Source: Steromphala cineraria
Taxonomy: Eukaryota > Mollusca > Gastropoda > Trochida > Trochidae
Assembly (NCBI GenBank): GCA_916613615.1
Contig: OU744721.1
Coordinates: 74,219,060-74,283,059 of the forward strand
Reading direction: 5' to 3'
DNA length: 64,000 nucleotides
Part shown: piece by piece, positions 1 through 12,300 of the stretch
Layout of the letters: every line of letters starts with the position of its first letter
Numbering within the stretch: position 1 is the stretch's first letter
The notes under the pieces: model-generated
What the model saw: only the letters and a program-made list of their open reading frames with translations
The model's database searches: none
Told to the model about the DNA's origin: nothing
Position numbers and translations under genes: made by a program

Positions 1-507
1 TGCTTTGTCTTTTTAGTATGTGAATAATCCAGCATTAAATGGATCACGTGTACGTGCACTTCTTTTGCTTGAATAGAGCTCATCAATCACTTTGTCTTGT
101 TACCGTTTTTTGTAAGCTTTGAAAACAGTTATACTAGCTAGAGTTCGCTAAAGCCAAGACACAATTGTGCTTAAATTATACAGCTCTTCAATTCAGTTGT
201 TTTTCAGTTGTTATTTAGAGTTATTTATAGTCATATACATATGCTGTTTATGCTTAATGTCTTCTTAACAGTACGAAGTATAGAACAATCTTTATCATTC
301 ATGATGTGTTTGTTATTTAGATAGGTTGCCCCAGTAGTCGTGTAAGCTTTGGAAGTTATATTGGATACAATGCTGATGGGCCACGTGGTATGAAGTGGGT
401 TTCTAAATAAGACGGTGTAGCCAACTGAGGACAAATAACCACGGTAATGAGACTCCTCACAGAATGGGTCTCTCTTCAAAATGGTCTCTTTGACATTTCT
501 TGTAGAC

Positions 508-687
508 GTTATTCCAGCTGCTGTCATATGACTGTCTCAGCATGTTATTCCAGCTGTTGTCATATGATTGTCTCAGCACGTTTTTCCAGCTGTTGTCATA
601 TGATTGTCTAAGCACGTTATTCCAGCTGATGTCATATGACTGTCTCAGCATGTTATTCCAGCTGTTGTCATATGTTTGTCTCAGCAC
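508..687 (+). repeat. 36-bp minisatellite, five units
   Basis: Units start at 508, 544, 580, 616 and 652, each near gttattccagctgttgtcat plus 16 bases. The other array copies hold only one unit (for example near 46846), so the expansion is particular to copy 1. The period is a multiple of three, which produces an apparent repeat peptide on the - strand; I do not call it a gene. Confidence 0.9.
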
Positions 688-2626
688 TAAATGCTGAATT
701 TTTTTAGTATGATTTTTGGAAAACTATGAAATCAACAAACACATTTGCAATATCATCGTTTTGGTATCCAAGCTATAATGATACTTGATAAATAAATAGA
801 GTCAATGGCTCTGTAGCTTATCAGGCTTAATACTTCAGGCGTCTCTACAAAACATTTCAGCCTTCTATGCCTTGTTCTTCTGGGGAAGAAAATGAGAAGA
901 GTGTGGCACCTTATCATTAGTTTTAATCCTCACTTGTCAAGTAGTAGTACACACAGTTCTAGACCTTATGCTTCTGGAGATGAAGTTAAAATAGGTTTTA
1001 AGGGCGTGGCCCCTGTGGTCCTTGTTAGGGGCCACAGGGCCACCAACAGCTATACATTGTACTCCTCACTATTCAAGGAGTCTGTTTCTAGACCTAAGGC
1101 TTCTGGTGAAGAAGTAAAAAATGTACAAGTTTACGGACGCCGGACACTATGTTATGTCATAAGCCAATCAGGATAGATGAGCTAAAGTATTGACACATGT
1201 CCGATTGATACGTTATAAAAGCTTAAGCTAACATTTTTGTCCTATAACTGGCCGTTAGTGCTGAAAATCGACTTTTGTTGCAATGGAATGTTTCTTCAGG
1301 TCTAAATGTTAATGAGAGAATTCTTGCACTGAGTTGTAATGATTAAACCAAAGCGGTAACTTGACAACAGTTGATGCTTCTTGGAATCTAGAAGGCATTA
1401 GAAAGTTGATCACACTGCGTAGATTATTGTTATTTATAAGCATAAGAACTGATTATGAAACACTCAAGAACGAAAAGAAAACGTTGTTCGAACAGTGAAA
1501 AGGGAGCCGTTAGGTTCAACTAAGTTCGTATTCAATCGACAAAGTGTTCAACCATGATGAATTCTTGAAATAAGGTTTTTCGCTTGAAGGATTTTACGGG
1601 CAGAGGTACTAGCACGTCCATCTTTAGCTTGATATTAACAATCAAGACGGACATTCTTGAGTGTTCAGAGATTGCTTATATGATGACAGTGTCTTAAATG
1701 AATGTATGTATTGTTTATACATTCCTTACAGAATAACAAAAAAGGCTTACAATTATCATTAGACATAGTCTCATCATAAATGATGTAAATGACGCTTGAT
1801 TTATAACCCTAGTAAAAGTGCAATAGTTATTTCAGGTAAAATCCACTCATTGCAAATTTCAGTATCTCCTTGGTGATATGCCAATTCCCCAATCTGAATC
1901 AACTATATATGGAGGGGTCCTTCTAACTGAAGATTTATCTACAAAATTGTGAAAAAGAACTATACATAATTATGAAGAACATCTATGGAAAATGAAAACC
2001 TCTTTTAACACAAACATGAGTCTTTATGGACGCGTTCACACCAAACATAATTCTCATATTCTTTGGCATCTAACTTATTTACATCAAAAGCATAAATCTG
2101 TTTACAATAATGCATTAAAATCTCATCACGAGGAAAAATATCTAAGGAATGCAATTTATGCAACTACCACACTAGCGATTATGATTTTCATATACTGCTA
2201 CATTGTGAACACCTAAACCCTAAACGAAATGCATTTTCTGTCTTTATGATAGAACTTCTTGAGGTTGATGTTTATATTGCTTTTGAACTTGAAATTGATA
2301 TGCTTGCTTTTTTGTTTGGTGGTGGAACTGAGTTTAATAAATATATTGACCAAAGTACTTAGAAATGTATTATTCTACAATTATCATTGTATGTACATGA
2401 TGTAAATCATCATTTACTACAATGGTACTTTCAATAACTATATGTACGTATCTATTGGCCCTGTATAACTCAAGAATGTATTTGCACTGTTTGTATGTTC
2501 ATATATCATTTCCTAATTGGTGTATATGTATATATCATGGTATCATTGTTTTTGTGTTAATAAATGTATTGTATAAATGTTATGATCTTCGGTTGAAACA
2601 GGAGGAAATGAATCTCTCTCTTTCTT

Positions 2627-2711
2627 TCTCTGTCTCTGTCTCTGTCTCTGTCTCTGTCTCTGTCTCTGTCTCTGTCTCTGTCTCTGTCTCTGTCTCTGTC
2701 TCTGTCTCTGT
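2627..2711 (+). repeat. (TCTCTG)n microsatellite
   Basis: About 14 uninterrupted hexamers. The Ser-Val and Arg-Gln/Arg-Asp open frames across it are artefacts of the repeat. Confidence 0.97.
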
Positions 2712-2800
2712 TTCCTGTCAAATGATTGATTGACCATCTAGTTCCTGAAATTAATTGCACACAATGTGTAAGAGAAAGCAAGAAGCCAATGACAGCATAT

Positions 2801-2832
2801 GATTTTTTAATGATTTTTTAATGATTTTTTAA
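2801..2832 (+). repeat. 11-bp tandem repeat, three units
   Basis: gattttttaat repeated at 2801, 2812 and 2823. Confidence 0.85.
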
Positions 2833-5800
2833 GATACTTACACGATCTGTAAAATATGGCTGAAATACGCTTCTCTATTCCATGATTTAAAAAACAAAAC
2901 TAGCAATCTGTTGGTTATTTAATATTTGTGTACACCAATCTGTATATATAATCAAAACACAAAAGTTAAGCACCCTAACGTTTTTGCAACAGTAAAAGTT
3001 GTTAGATAAGAAAGAAGACAACGTGGTTTTAGAATAGCAATAATTAAGCAGTTTAATTTGGCCTAATAACAAATTTGGTCAGTGTTAGGTGAAATAACCA
3101 CTCTGTGAAGTGCTACCTAACCGGATCGAACTAAAAAGAAATCAAAATCGTACAGCCTTTAGTCAATAATTTGCAATAACTGTTTAAGATTGGAATGTCA
3201 TTTCCATGACCAGCGGCTTCCTTGTTTTTCAAGAACAAAACATGATTTGATGTGTTAAAGTCAAGTTGGTAACACAAATGTTATTTTGGATATCTGAAAC
3301 TCAAACTTTTTTATGTAGTTTGGCACTGCAGATATACATGTACATGTACTTATTTTTGTAAATATTTAGTACTATAACAAATTTAGCCGTAGTCTTATAA
3401 AACGTCTGTTGACGATTTTTCTTTGAAGAAAGTATTTACAAAATCTACAGTTTTCATGTTAAGAGTGATAAATTCATTTTAAGTATCGTAACTGTGTCAT
3501 AGCATCACTTTGAATAGAGGGGGTGCTTTGGTGATAATATAATTGCAAATATGTTTCTCAGTTTGAAATTAGAAATATATATTATGAATTAATCTTAGGT
3601 AACATTAATACTTCTTTAAACGTTTTGTAATCAAGATTTAAAACAAACAACATTGCAATGAAATGTATTATATTATCAAGATAGTTAGGGTTATGGCCCG
3701 CGACGCATAAAGAAGACTACTTAACAAGCCTTGAGCGTAGGCGTCGCGGTACATGGTTCAGCCTGAAATAACTGCTTGAATTCAAAAACGGTTTCTGAAA
3801 AGAAATGTCCCCGCCACACCCCCCTCCTAATAAAAAAGTTGGTTTACTTAAATAATGGCTTAATTGCTCGGCCTTTGCAAGTTGCTTTTGCTTAAGTAAA
3901 TATAGGTTTTAGTTTTAGGGTCCAGAGTCGACACCTAACAGTTAATGGCGAGTTCAATTTTGTACAATCATATTAAGCATTGGCATATGATATATGGTCC
4001 ATAGGAAGTTATTGAAGGTCAATTGGGCGAGGTGTCCGCTTCTCGGTGACAGCAGGCTCACAAACCCTACAAAATACTCAACTATTGTCTGTATACACAT
4101 GAAATCTCATTTCCGGCCATCCTGTTATGACTGGACGAGATATAATATATCACTGTTTGTATTTGCATTGACTTCGAGATACATATCAGCTCTATTTGCA
4201 ACATCCTGTATTGTGACTTTTATTACTGATTGTCTTCCTCTGGTACTTATCAGCTAGCGACAGCTTTTCTCTTATCACTAATGCACTGATACTCGAACAC
4301 ATGCGATAACCCGAATACAGTTATTGAATATTCAAAATATTCACATTTATGGCTATTGTGCCATTATGACTTTATACATTTGTCTTGATTAATAATTTGA
4401 AATCTTTTTATATGCATTTTATACGTATTTTGTGTATGTTTCCTTATGTTTATTAATGTTATCGTTTGTGGCAGTAAAGATATTATTTGCTTACGTTATA
4501 CATGTAGCCTCATTTTATTATGTCCGTTATCTACATGTAAATGAACAACTGCATGAGGGTTCCATGTGATGAGTGCTCAGCGACAGATACTGCCAAGGTA
4601 CAATTACAAGCACGACGACATTTGACACCATCAAAACATCATCATAGTACATATAAAACATATAAATATAAAACGTATATCTTGGTTGTGTCGAAATTAA
4701 TTGTTGATGTATATATTTCCTTGTTCAGCTTTTACATGGCAAGAGTTTTTATGTTATCAAAATAATTTATTCAAAACAAATGTGATTTAACTTAAATCTA
4801 CTTGTGAAAATCTATGAATCAAATGATTGAAAATAATTTTGATTAAAGTTATATTTCAATTTTATCACAGAACTAAGAATGTTATGTTTCTACAGTAATT
4901 AATGTCATATTTACCAACATTGTTTTGGGATGCAACATTGAACAACAAACTATATTTCCACGATACCTATAGATACATCATATACTCCATTAAAAGGCAG
5001 ATGCAAGTGTATTTGAATGTATTGATTTCTTTATTAGAATAGAAGCTGCGTTGTTAATAATGCTTATATGGTATGTGATACATTCCATCAAGTTTGACAG
5101 ATACATTGTAATTGTTCAAAGGAAGGCATTGTATATATAAGTCAATTTACATAATTTCTGTTATCACCGTGTGAAAAGAAACGATATTGTCATCTGTGTT
5201 GGTAACAAAACAATGACCAAACAATATTATATTGATAGCTGAAATGATCTATTGTATTAAATGCATATCCTTTTCACAGATTCTGTTAACAACATTATCA
5301 TCACAAAGACACAATAAGTTTCAATTATGAAACAGACATTTAAAACATTCAACAATTAATAGCCTCAATGTTGAATCAATATCAACGTATTTACCTAATA
5401 CTCAAGTTTACATAGATTTTCGTGTTATATTTTGACAACTTGTGTTATTGAGTTCCATTTTATGCTTAAATTGCAGTGATGAATTACGTTTATTAATGAC
5501 CATCAACACGACAGGAGGTTTTCACTTGTTACAATTCAGCCTTTTATCGCTTGCTTATTTTTCTTTCAGCATGACGTTTTGACAACAATTTGCGTAAAAT
5601 ACAAGTTCCCTAGCTTCAGTTATTACATTTCCAGAAAGGTTTGAGGTCGTTATATGCAAACTCAAGTATTTAAGTAGAGTTATTGTTAGAAGACATATTA
5701 GTTAATTTAAGTTACGAGGAACAAGAACATGAAAAAGGTGATTTAAGAGTTTAAATTGCAAATTATCGTGGGTCTTCTGTTCTTCTAACAAACCCAACAT

Positions 5801-6075
5801 CAACCGTTTGATCAACACTAAATCAACATTTGACAAGTTGTATCATCCCCAAGGACCAAAGTTTTAAAGTGTTCAAGTTTTAATTCCTGGAATATTCAAT
5901 TTACGTTTAAAAGCGATATTTGTTGCTCTGAGTGGGGTGAAAACGCGGCAGCGAATGTGACAGACTATTCTACTGAGTCATTAACGTATCAAGAACTACT
6001 TTACCGACTGACTTCTAATTCCCAAATGGTAATTTCCTACGTCAATAATCAAATTCTCATCGAGAGACATAGTGT

Positions 6076-6208
6076 GATTTAACCTATTCAATGATGCTGA
6101 GAACCGAATAGATGACCATTGCATCAAGGGTTGACCTGACAGATTTAACCTATTCAATGATGCTGAGAGCCGAATAGATGACCATTGCATCAAGGGATTG
6201 ACCTGACA
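6076..6208 (+). repeat. 66-bp tandem duplication
   Basis: gatttaacctattcaatgat begins both units (6076 and 6142); they differ by a couple of bases (gagaacc against gagagcc, gggttgacc against gggattgacc). The unit lies within a block shared with 40860-40940 and 50750-50800, where it is single. Confidence 0.88.
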
Positions 6209-8160
6209 GATTTTCATCAGTATCTGGACAGAGAACTACTTGTCTCCATGGCATGCTCCGACAGGAGAGCAATCCGCCTTAGCGTACTTGATTGCAAACA
6301 AATGCTTTCAAAACGTAATGACAAAGGTTCTCATCTTTTTCGTAAGTGCTTGATCCTCTTATTTGCTTGTTCAAGAGTTCTCGGTCAACGCGGTTCCATG
6401 CTGTCATGTATGGTTGTCGTAATGTCATCACCTTGGTAGACTGTTATCTTTTGTCAAGCTTCTATTCATAACAAACAAACGGTACTCTGCTTCAAGAATA
6501 ATCTGCTAGGGATGCAAGGCTTCAAAACATGTGTAAATGAATAATCTATAGATCTTTTTTAGATTTGAATTTAACTACCAAAAGGCGCATGCATCTATGA
6601 ACAAAATATTGCTTCTCGTTCCTTTGCGATTGATAACTACAGTTTTGAAAAAAGGTACATCTTTGCAAAGTGTCTACAACAGGTAGATGGATAAGTGCTT
6701 ATACTTGTTGACAGTGAAAGTCTTCTCTCCTTCTTAATTAAATCTTAAGATTTAGATTTTGATTTTAGTAATCACAATCTTTAAACTTGCCAATACAATG
6801 TTATAAAGTGAGTATTTCATGTCTATGCCAGAAACACAGATCAGAATTCACGAGTTATCTAACGAGGGCGTGGACGTTAGGAGATTGCAGCTGCTTTACT
6901 CTGCTCTCAACAACTGTAAATCATTTAACTGTCATCCCAAGAATATTCATAACCGCATACACTATGGACATAAAGATTATGGAGACTCCAATTTTGGTTG
7001 ACCTTCCTTCAAGTATGTGCGTGGCAGGATATACCTCCTCAAATCTTGTTTTTATGTAGTTCCTGTAAATCGTTTTATTTGAAAGTTTAGATGGAATGAT
7101 AAATGTTGAAGATAGTAAATTGTTTACATCTTTGTGACATGATCTAAAAAAATGACCCTTCATAGTTTGAGTAACTAACACTGATTAGATTTCCTAACGG
7201 GCAGTTATGTACGTATATATTCCGACAGTGGGCTTAGAAGACATGCTGATTGAGTTTTGTTCATCTTTTTCTAACCACAATAACCTTTCATTTCCTCACA
7301 TTTCTATATTTTGGGTATAGCCTATCATAAAGCTTCGACTGTTAATAAATTAGGTTGTTGATAATGTATCTTTCTGTTATTGCATGTTTCAAACAACTGA
7401 TTGTTAGGTTTGTCAATTATACATGTAGAATTAAAAAGGCACGATACAGGCTCTCAGGTCGAATCACTGAAATTGCCGATAATATATCTCTTATTTTAAA
7501 CAACTTAACGGGTAAATTTATCCCAAGAGAATTCAATCTCCAAAGATACTTAAGTTCCAGCAGAAATAACTGAGCGATGTAACATTTTACAACTGCAATT
7601 TGAATACTTGACACTCATTGCAACAATCAATACTTAGTGCATATGATAGCTGCACTTGACAGGATGAATACTATTTTGTAGCCTTAAATTCGATTTTGTC
7701 TTTGACAAATAGAGTGACTGTTTACAGATCATTATCTATTTCCTAAGTCTACAGCACATGTAGCCGATCGTCCTATTCAGTATATTGGCTCTGATATGAT
7801 AGCAGAAGATGTGGTGCCAATCTGTGGTTATATTGGAGACCACGCTTGTATTGATTAAGTCAACGCCTCGGATATAATCTAAAATTTATGAAGAGTCTTC
7901 TATAACCTCTTGCAAAGCCCTGAACAACAAATTGAGACCATCAATCGCTATTTGTTGTCACTGCTTGATAGAGACCCTCTTTCTTCATCTGACACAATTC
8001 AGGTCGTCATGGACTTTGTTGTGTTTTATGATAGTCTTTCCAATTTGCCAATGTCAGCATTGGAGATTACATTTTTCACTTTCCAATTAGAATTTGGTTA
8101 CTTTAATATTTTTTGTATCAATTACCACAAACGTTGTTTTATGATTAATAACCAATAATG

Positions 8161-9134
8161 ATCAATCCCGATAAGGGCCTTTTTGCAGTAGTAACAGTTC
8201 CAATGTCAATGCCATATACTTAAAAAATGTTCGACTGAACATTGATTGTTTCTGTCATAATAATGTCTGCAAATAACAAATGCAGACAGGGAATATTGTT
8301 ATAATTAAATTATATTATTATTGTCCCTCGTCTGTCAGCAGGTTACCAGATGTAACAGGGCATTTGCATAAAAGGAGTTGCATGTTTCCATGTGATTATG
8401 GTGTCAATTACATTTCATAGCTGCCATTAAAGATTCCCTTTAGAGCTATTTAAATTGCTTTGCCTGCAACACGCAGCTGGTGTTCATTATTGGTACCTGT
8501 TTTATCTTTTATGAGACTTGATATGGTAGGTATTTATACTGATAAGCTTACTGTTTTCAATGCTCATATACCATTTGGAACCACAAATGTCAATGAATAG
8601 AGAGCAAGTAAACAGACATGTAACTAAATATGTATCCGAACTCATGTATAGCCTGATTGTAAAGGACACGAACTAGCTGTTGATGTTCTAAAGTTCAATT
8701 CACTTGCCTAGCCTGATGACGCTTTCAAATAAAATCCATGTAAGTACCATAAGATGTACACACACAGGGATATATTCTATCAGGATCCATTAGGATTTGC
8801 TGCAGGCCTATCGGCCAACGTTATATGATAAATAAAATCAAATTTCCTACATTCAATATTAATAAAACAATTTAACACGTTTATTGGATTTGTGTTTCGT
8901 ACATGTGAATATGAGAGATTCAGATTTGTGTGTGAAAACGTTGATTAAAGCAACAATCGTGAATAAGGTGAAGAACTACATTTACATTCCATCATAAAAA
9001 GAGACATTGAACAGGAAGAGTTTAGTTGCCTGAATTACAATGACTAACTTGTATGCTTTGACCCTCGATTTGCATAGTTGTGGTCTAAAATACAAATCGT
9101 GAAGAAATTATGCATTTTCCCTTTTTGTTTACAG
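8161..9134. other. AT-rich spacer before the first visible exon
   Basis: No convincing exon, RNA gene or promoter seen. Probably intron of the cyclase gene. Confidence 0.4.
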
Positions 9135-9317
9135 TACTGTTCGGAAACTGAAGTGAGTAACAAAGAGTTATATCCAACGTTTGCAAGAACGAAGCCAACA
9201 GACTCCCAGATCTCGAAAAGTCTCGTCTCCATACTTAAGCTCTTCAACTGGAGGAAAGTCACATTTCTTCACAGCAAGAAGGACCCGTATGTTCACACTG
9301 CTGACACTATTTGTGAG
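9135..9317 (+). CDS. Gyc76C: Guanylate cyclase exon a (ligand-binding domain)
   Basis: Residues 1-61 of the visible protein, 61 whole codons in phase 0. It follows a T-rich tract and acag and ends GAG|gtaaac. It holds [18 protein letters not shown] and NWRKVTF, hallmarks of the ANF-receptor ligand domain of membrane cyclases. An upstream exon is required because there is no start codon or signal peptide; none was found between 1 and 9134. Confidence 0.93.
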
Positions 9318-12300
9318 GTAAACATTTCAATTTAGAAGTCTAAAGTGTATTATTATTTTATGTTTCATAAATACATTCTTAATCGCATATTCTAGCAATG
9401 TTTTGATTTAATGATGTTCGTCTTGATTAAAACATCTGAAGTCAAATTATTGAAATTAGTTCGATTTAATTGCATTTCTAAAACATAGAAAATGTATATA
9501 TCAACCTGTCCGCTTAACTTTTTAAATTTAAACTACTGGGAAAAAAAAATATTACATAGTCAGTATAATGTAATATATAAATAAATATTTTCTAAAAACA
9601 TACATCGAATACTTTTACCAACTGCAATGAGCAAGATTCCTCAGGGGAAAAACGTCAACTGGTAAACCTAATAGAAAATGGAAATGACTCTGTAATGACC
9701 CATTAGAGTCAAACGTAATTGAAAGTTTGTTATCAGAGCGAAATGGACAGGCGGAAAGGGCGATAGTTGGACTCTAACGTTTTAGCTCATGGTGGTTGCT
9801 AACACGTTAAAATGCTAAAACTATATATAGGCAAATCACCCTCCTAATGGACCTGCCCTTTCATACAGATTATTTTTGCCTTTGGCAAAATGACTTGCTT
9901 TCACATAAAACCTTTTGTAGCCTCGACCCATGCATTATCTAGCAATTATTGTGCCTTATAACTCCGGATGTGTATCCTTTTGGTGTTAAATTACATATAC
10001 TTACCGATTATATGACAATGATATTAAAGGTAACGATCATGAACCCAACACCAGTAATAACTTTAAAACACCTTGACTAATGGAACATCTATCCTCAGAT
10101 ATAAAAGTGTATTGTGTTATTGATAGATCTGGCTTTGAGGAGGAAAGATTGATGTGTAAGTCTTCATCCAGAATAATTGATAGTAATATTGATCTATTAT
10201 CAATCTGATCTTCTGTTTTGTTAGCTACTGTAGAAGTAAAAAAGTTTCAATGAGGACAAACTGTTTTTCGTTACAAAATTATTATAAGGATGGCGTCGAA
10301 TTAACGTTTTTTTTGTCATTTATCAGTTCTTTACATTGTTCGTTATGAAAATTGTTCATGAGTGCTTTCTAACATTATCCAGTACAGCGGTGACATTAAA
10401 TCGTATAGGGAATGTGCGTTTTAAGGGATTTACTCTTGCTACAGAGTTACATGATTTGAATCCTTAAACCAACTATTAACATATAATCACATGACTTTAA
10501 ATCAGTAAGAAATTAGGTTCTAAGTTTTGACAAGAAAGTATTACTAGAAGATTTAAGATGAAAGTTAGTTTGTAATATAATAAACAAAACCACTGTGTAC
10601 GTACACAGTTGACATAACAAATGGTTGACAAAAGTTAGCTGCATTTATCACGGATCTAGTTTGAAAAATGCCAATTATTTGAATATGTATAATTTTAAAA
10701 TGCATTTTTGAGCTTCTTGACCATAGTTTCATTTATCATTGCAGTTGCTAAAGGAATATGGGATTAACATCACCTTTCGACGAGGCTACAAGAGTCCATA
10801 TTTCCATCTTCATGAGGAGAATCCATTCATTAAGATTGTTGCTGACACTCGCACAGACACACGGAGTTTGTATTTTTCAATATAACGATCCTTTTATAGT
10901 ATAGTGAGCATATAGTTATATCAGTGCTTTTTGTAATGCGTTGACTTCCACTGGGAGTTCGCATTTCATTAGTGTCCCTTGATAGGAAAAACTTTATCGT
11001 ATGTATCAGTGTAAGTAGATATAACTACATGTATGATACATGTACCTTTTCCAATTACCCTGAACTTCCACAAGCGGATATGTTTTCTTGACAACAACAT
11101 AATCGAGCTGGGAATTTATATTCATTATAAGCAAGATAATGATGATGGTTTCAGTTTACGTTATGTTGGGAGCCTACTACGAGTTTGTGGGACTTATGGA
11201 CCATCTCTATGACGCTGGTCTGTTGGATACTGGTGATTACTTCGTGGTTGGTGTCGAGGTTGGACAATATGACCAAAAAGAACCGCAGAAATTTCTTCAA
11301 GGTATTGAAACGGCCTTTCCTATTGCTTTAACAAATAAGCAACTTAAACATCTTAAGTAAACAAGAATTCATAACGAGACACACTCCACAAATCATGCAA
11401 TATATATTGAGATTAATTTGTCAAAATAGTGATAACTATTTTCATCACTGGCATCGTAATCATAGGGTACTTGATTTATATTTCAGCCTTTATGATATAA
11501 TACAGTTTTTAATGCTCAAATATTTCGGGGGAAAATAAATTTGTTAACTTGTTTTCATTTGACATGACACAATTGTTTGTGATGTTTCAGGAATCTTTCA
11601 AAAAAATGTTACCAGACGAAGTGCCGCAGCCTTTCGCCATTTTGTTGGTGTGGTGACGTCACCTCCTATTCTTGATGAAATTGAGCGTTTTCGTACAGTA
11701 GTGAACCACTACCTTGAAGCACCTCCATTTAAATACCACAACCCCTATAAAGACCTTGGAGGTGAACGAAGAGTAAGTATATCATTGATATGTATCTGCT
11801 TGATACCCAAGTAGCACCTGATGTCAAAATTACATACAAAATACATCTGCAATCTTATGTTTCAAAGGTTATGATACGCGAATGGATGATAGAAAAAGTT
11901 CCCCCTTGCTATATTTATTTTATCATAAAATACATGTTCCTAGGTAACCAATTCTTGTGTTAATATACCAAATGTATAAAAGATAATATGCAAGCAAGCT
12001 ACAGGTTCAAGTCAGTGGTATATCTTACTTTATACAACGCATTGATAAGTGGTTTAAGATTGTGTATTATAAGATTGTCCAAACAACACTTCTGAACTAA
12101 AATGCAGATATTGCAACACGAGCACACCGATAACTATACTTACATATAAACGATCTTTAATATTCATAGACAATTATTAATTGCAAATCAGAGAATATTT
12201 GTTGTATTTCAACCATGAAGGTGAAGCCTGAGGCCGCGTATCTGTATGATGCTGTGTGGCTATATGCACGAGCAGCTCATGAATTACTGGAAGAGGGCGA

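Larger units (their letters stand above)
1..8160 (+). repeat. Array copy 1: segment upstream of the first visible cyclase exon
   Basis: No gene supported. Blocks here recur in order downstream: 1-560 resembles 29390-30100, 37010-37720 and 46270-46870; 1339-1450 (aatgattaaa...gttgatcacactgc) resembles 30405 and 38020; 3990-4260 resembles 32190-32460, 39735-40000 and 50170-50400; 6030-6300 resembles 40815-41000 and 50690-50870; 7290-7900 resembles 51710-51830 and 53400-54010. Since exon a follows at 9135, this is probably intron of the cyclase gene. Edges are approximate. Confidence 0.7.

Noticed and set aside
457..687. Repeat protein with LRQSYDNSWNN units on the - strand
   Set aside because: A 36-bp minisatellite is open in several frames by chance; single-unit paralogues show no coding constraint.
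2422..2781. Open frames with (SV)n, (RQ)n and (RD)n runs
   Set aside because: Produced by the TCTCTG microsatellite in different frames.
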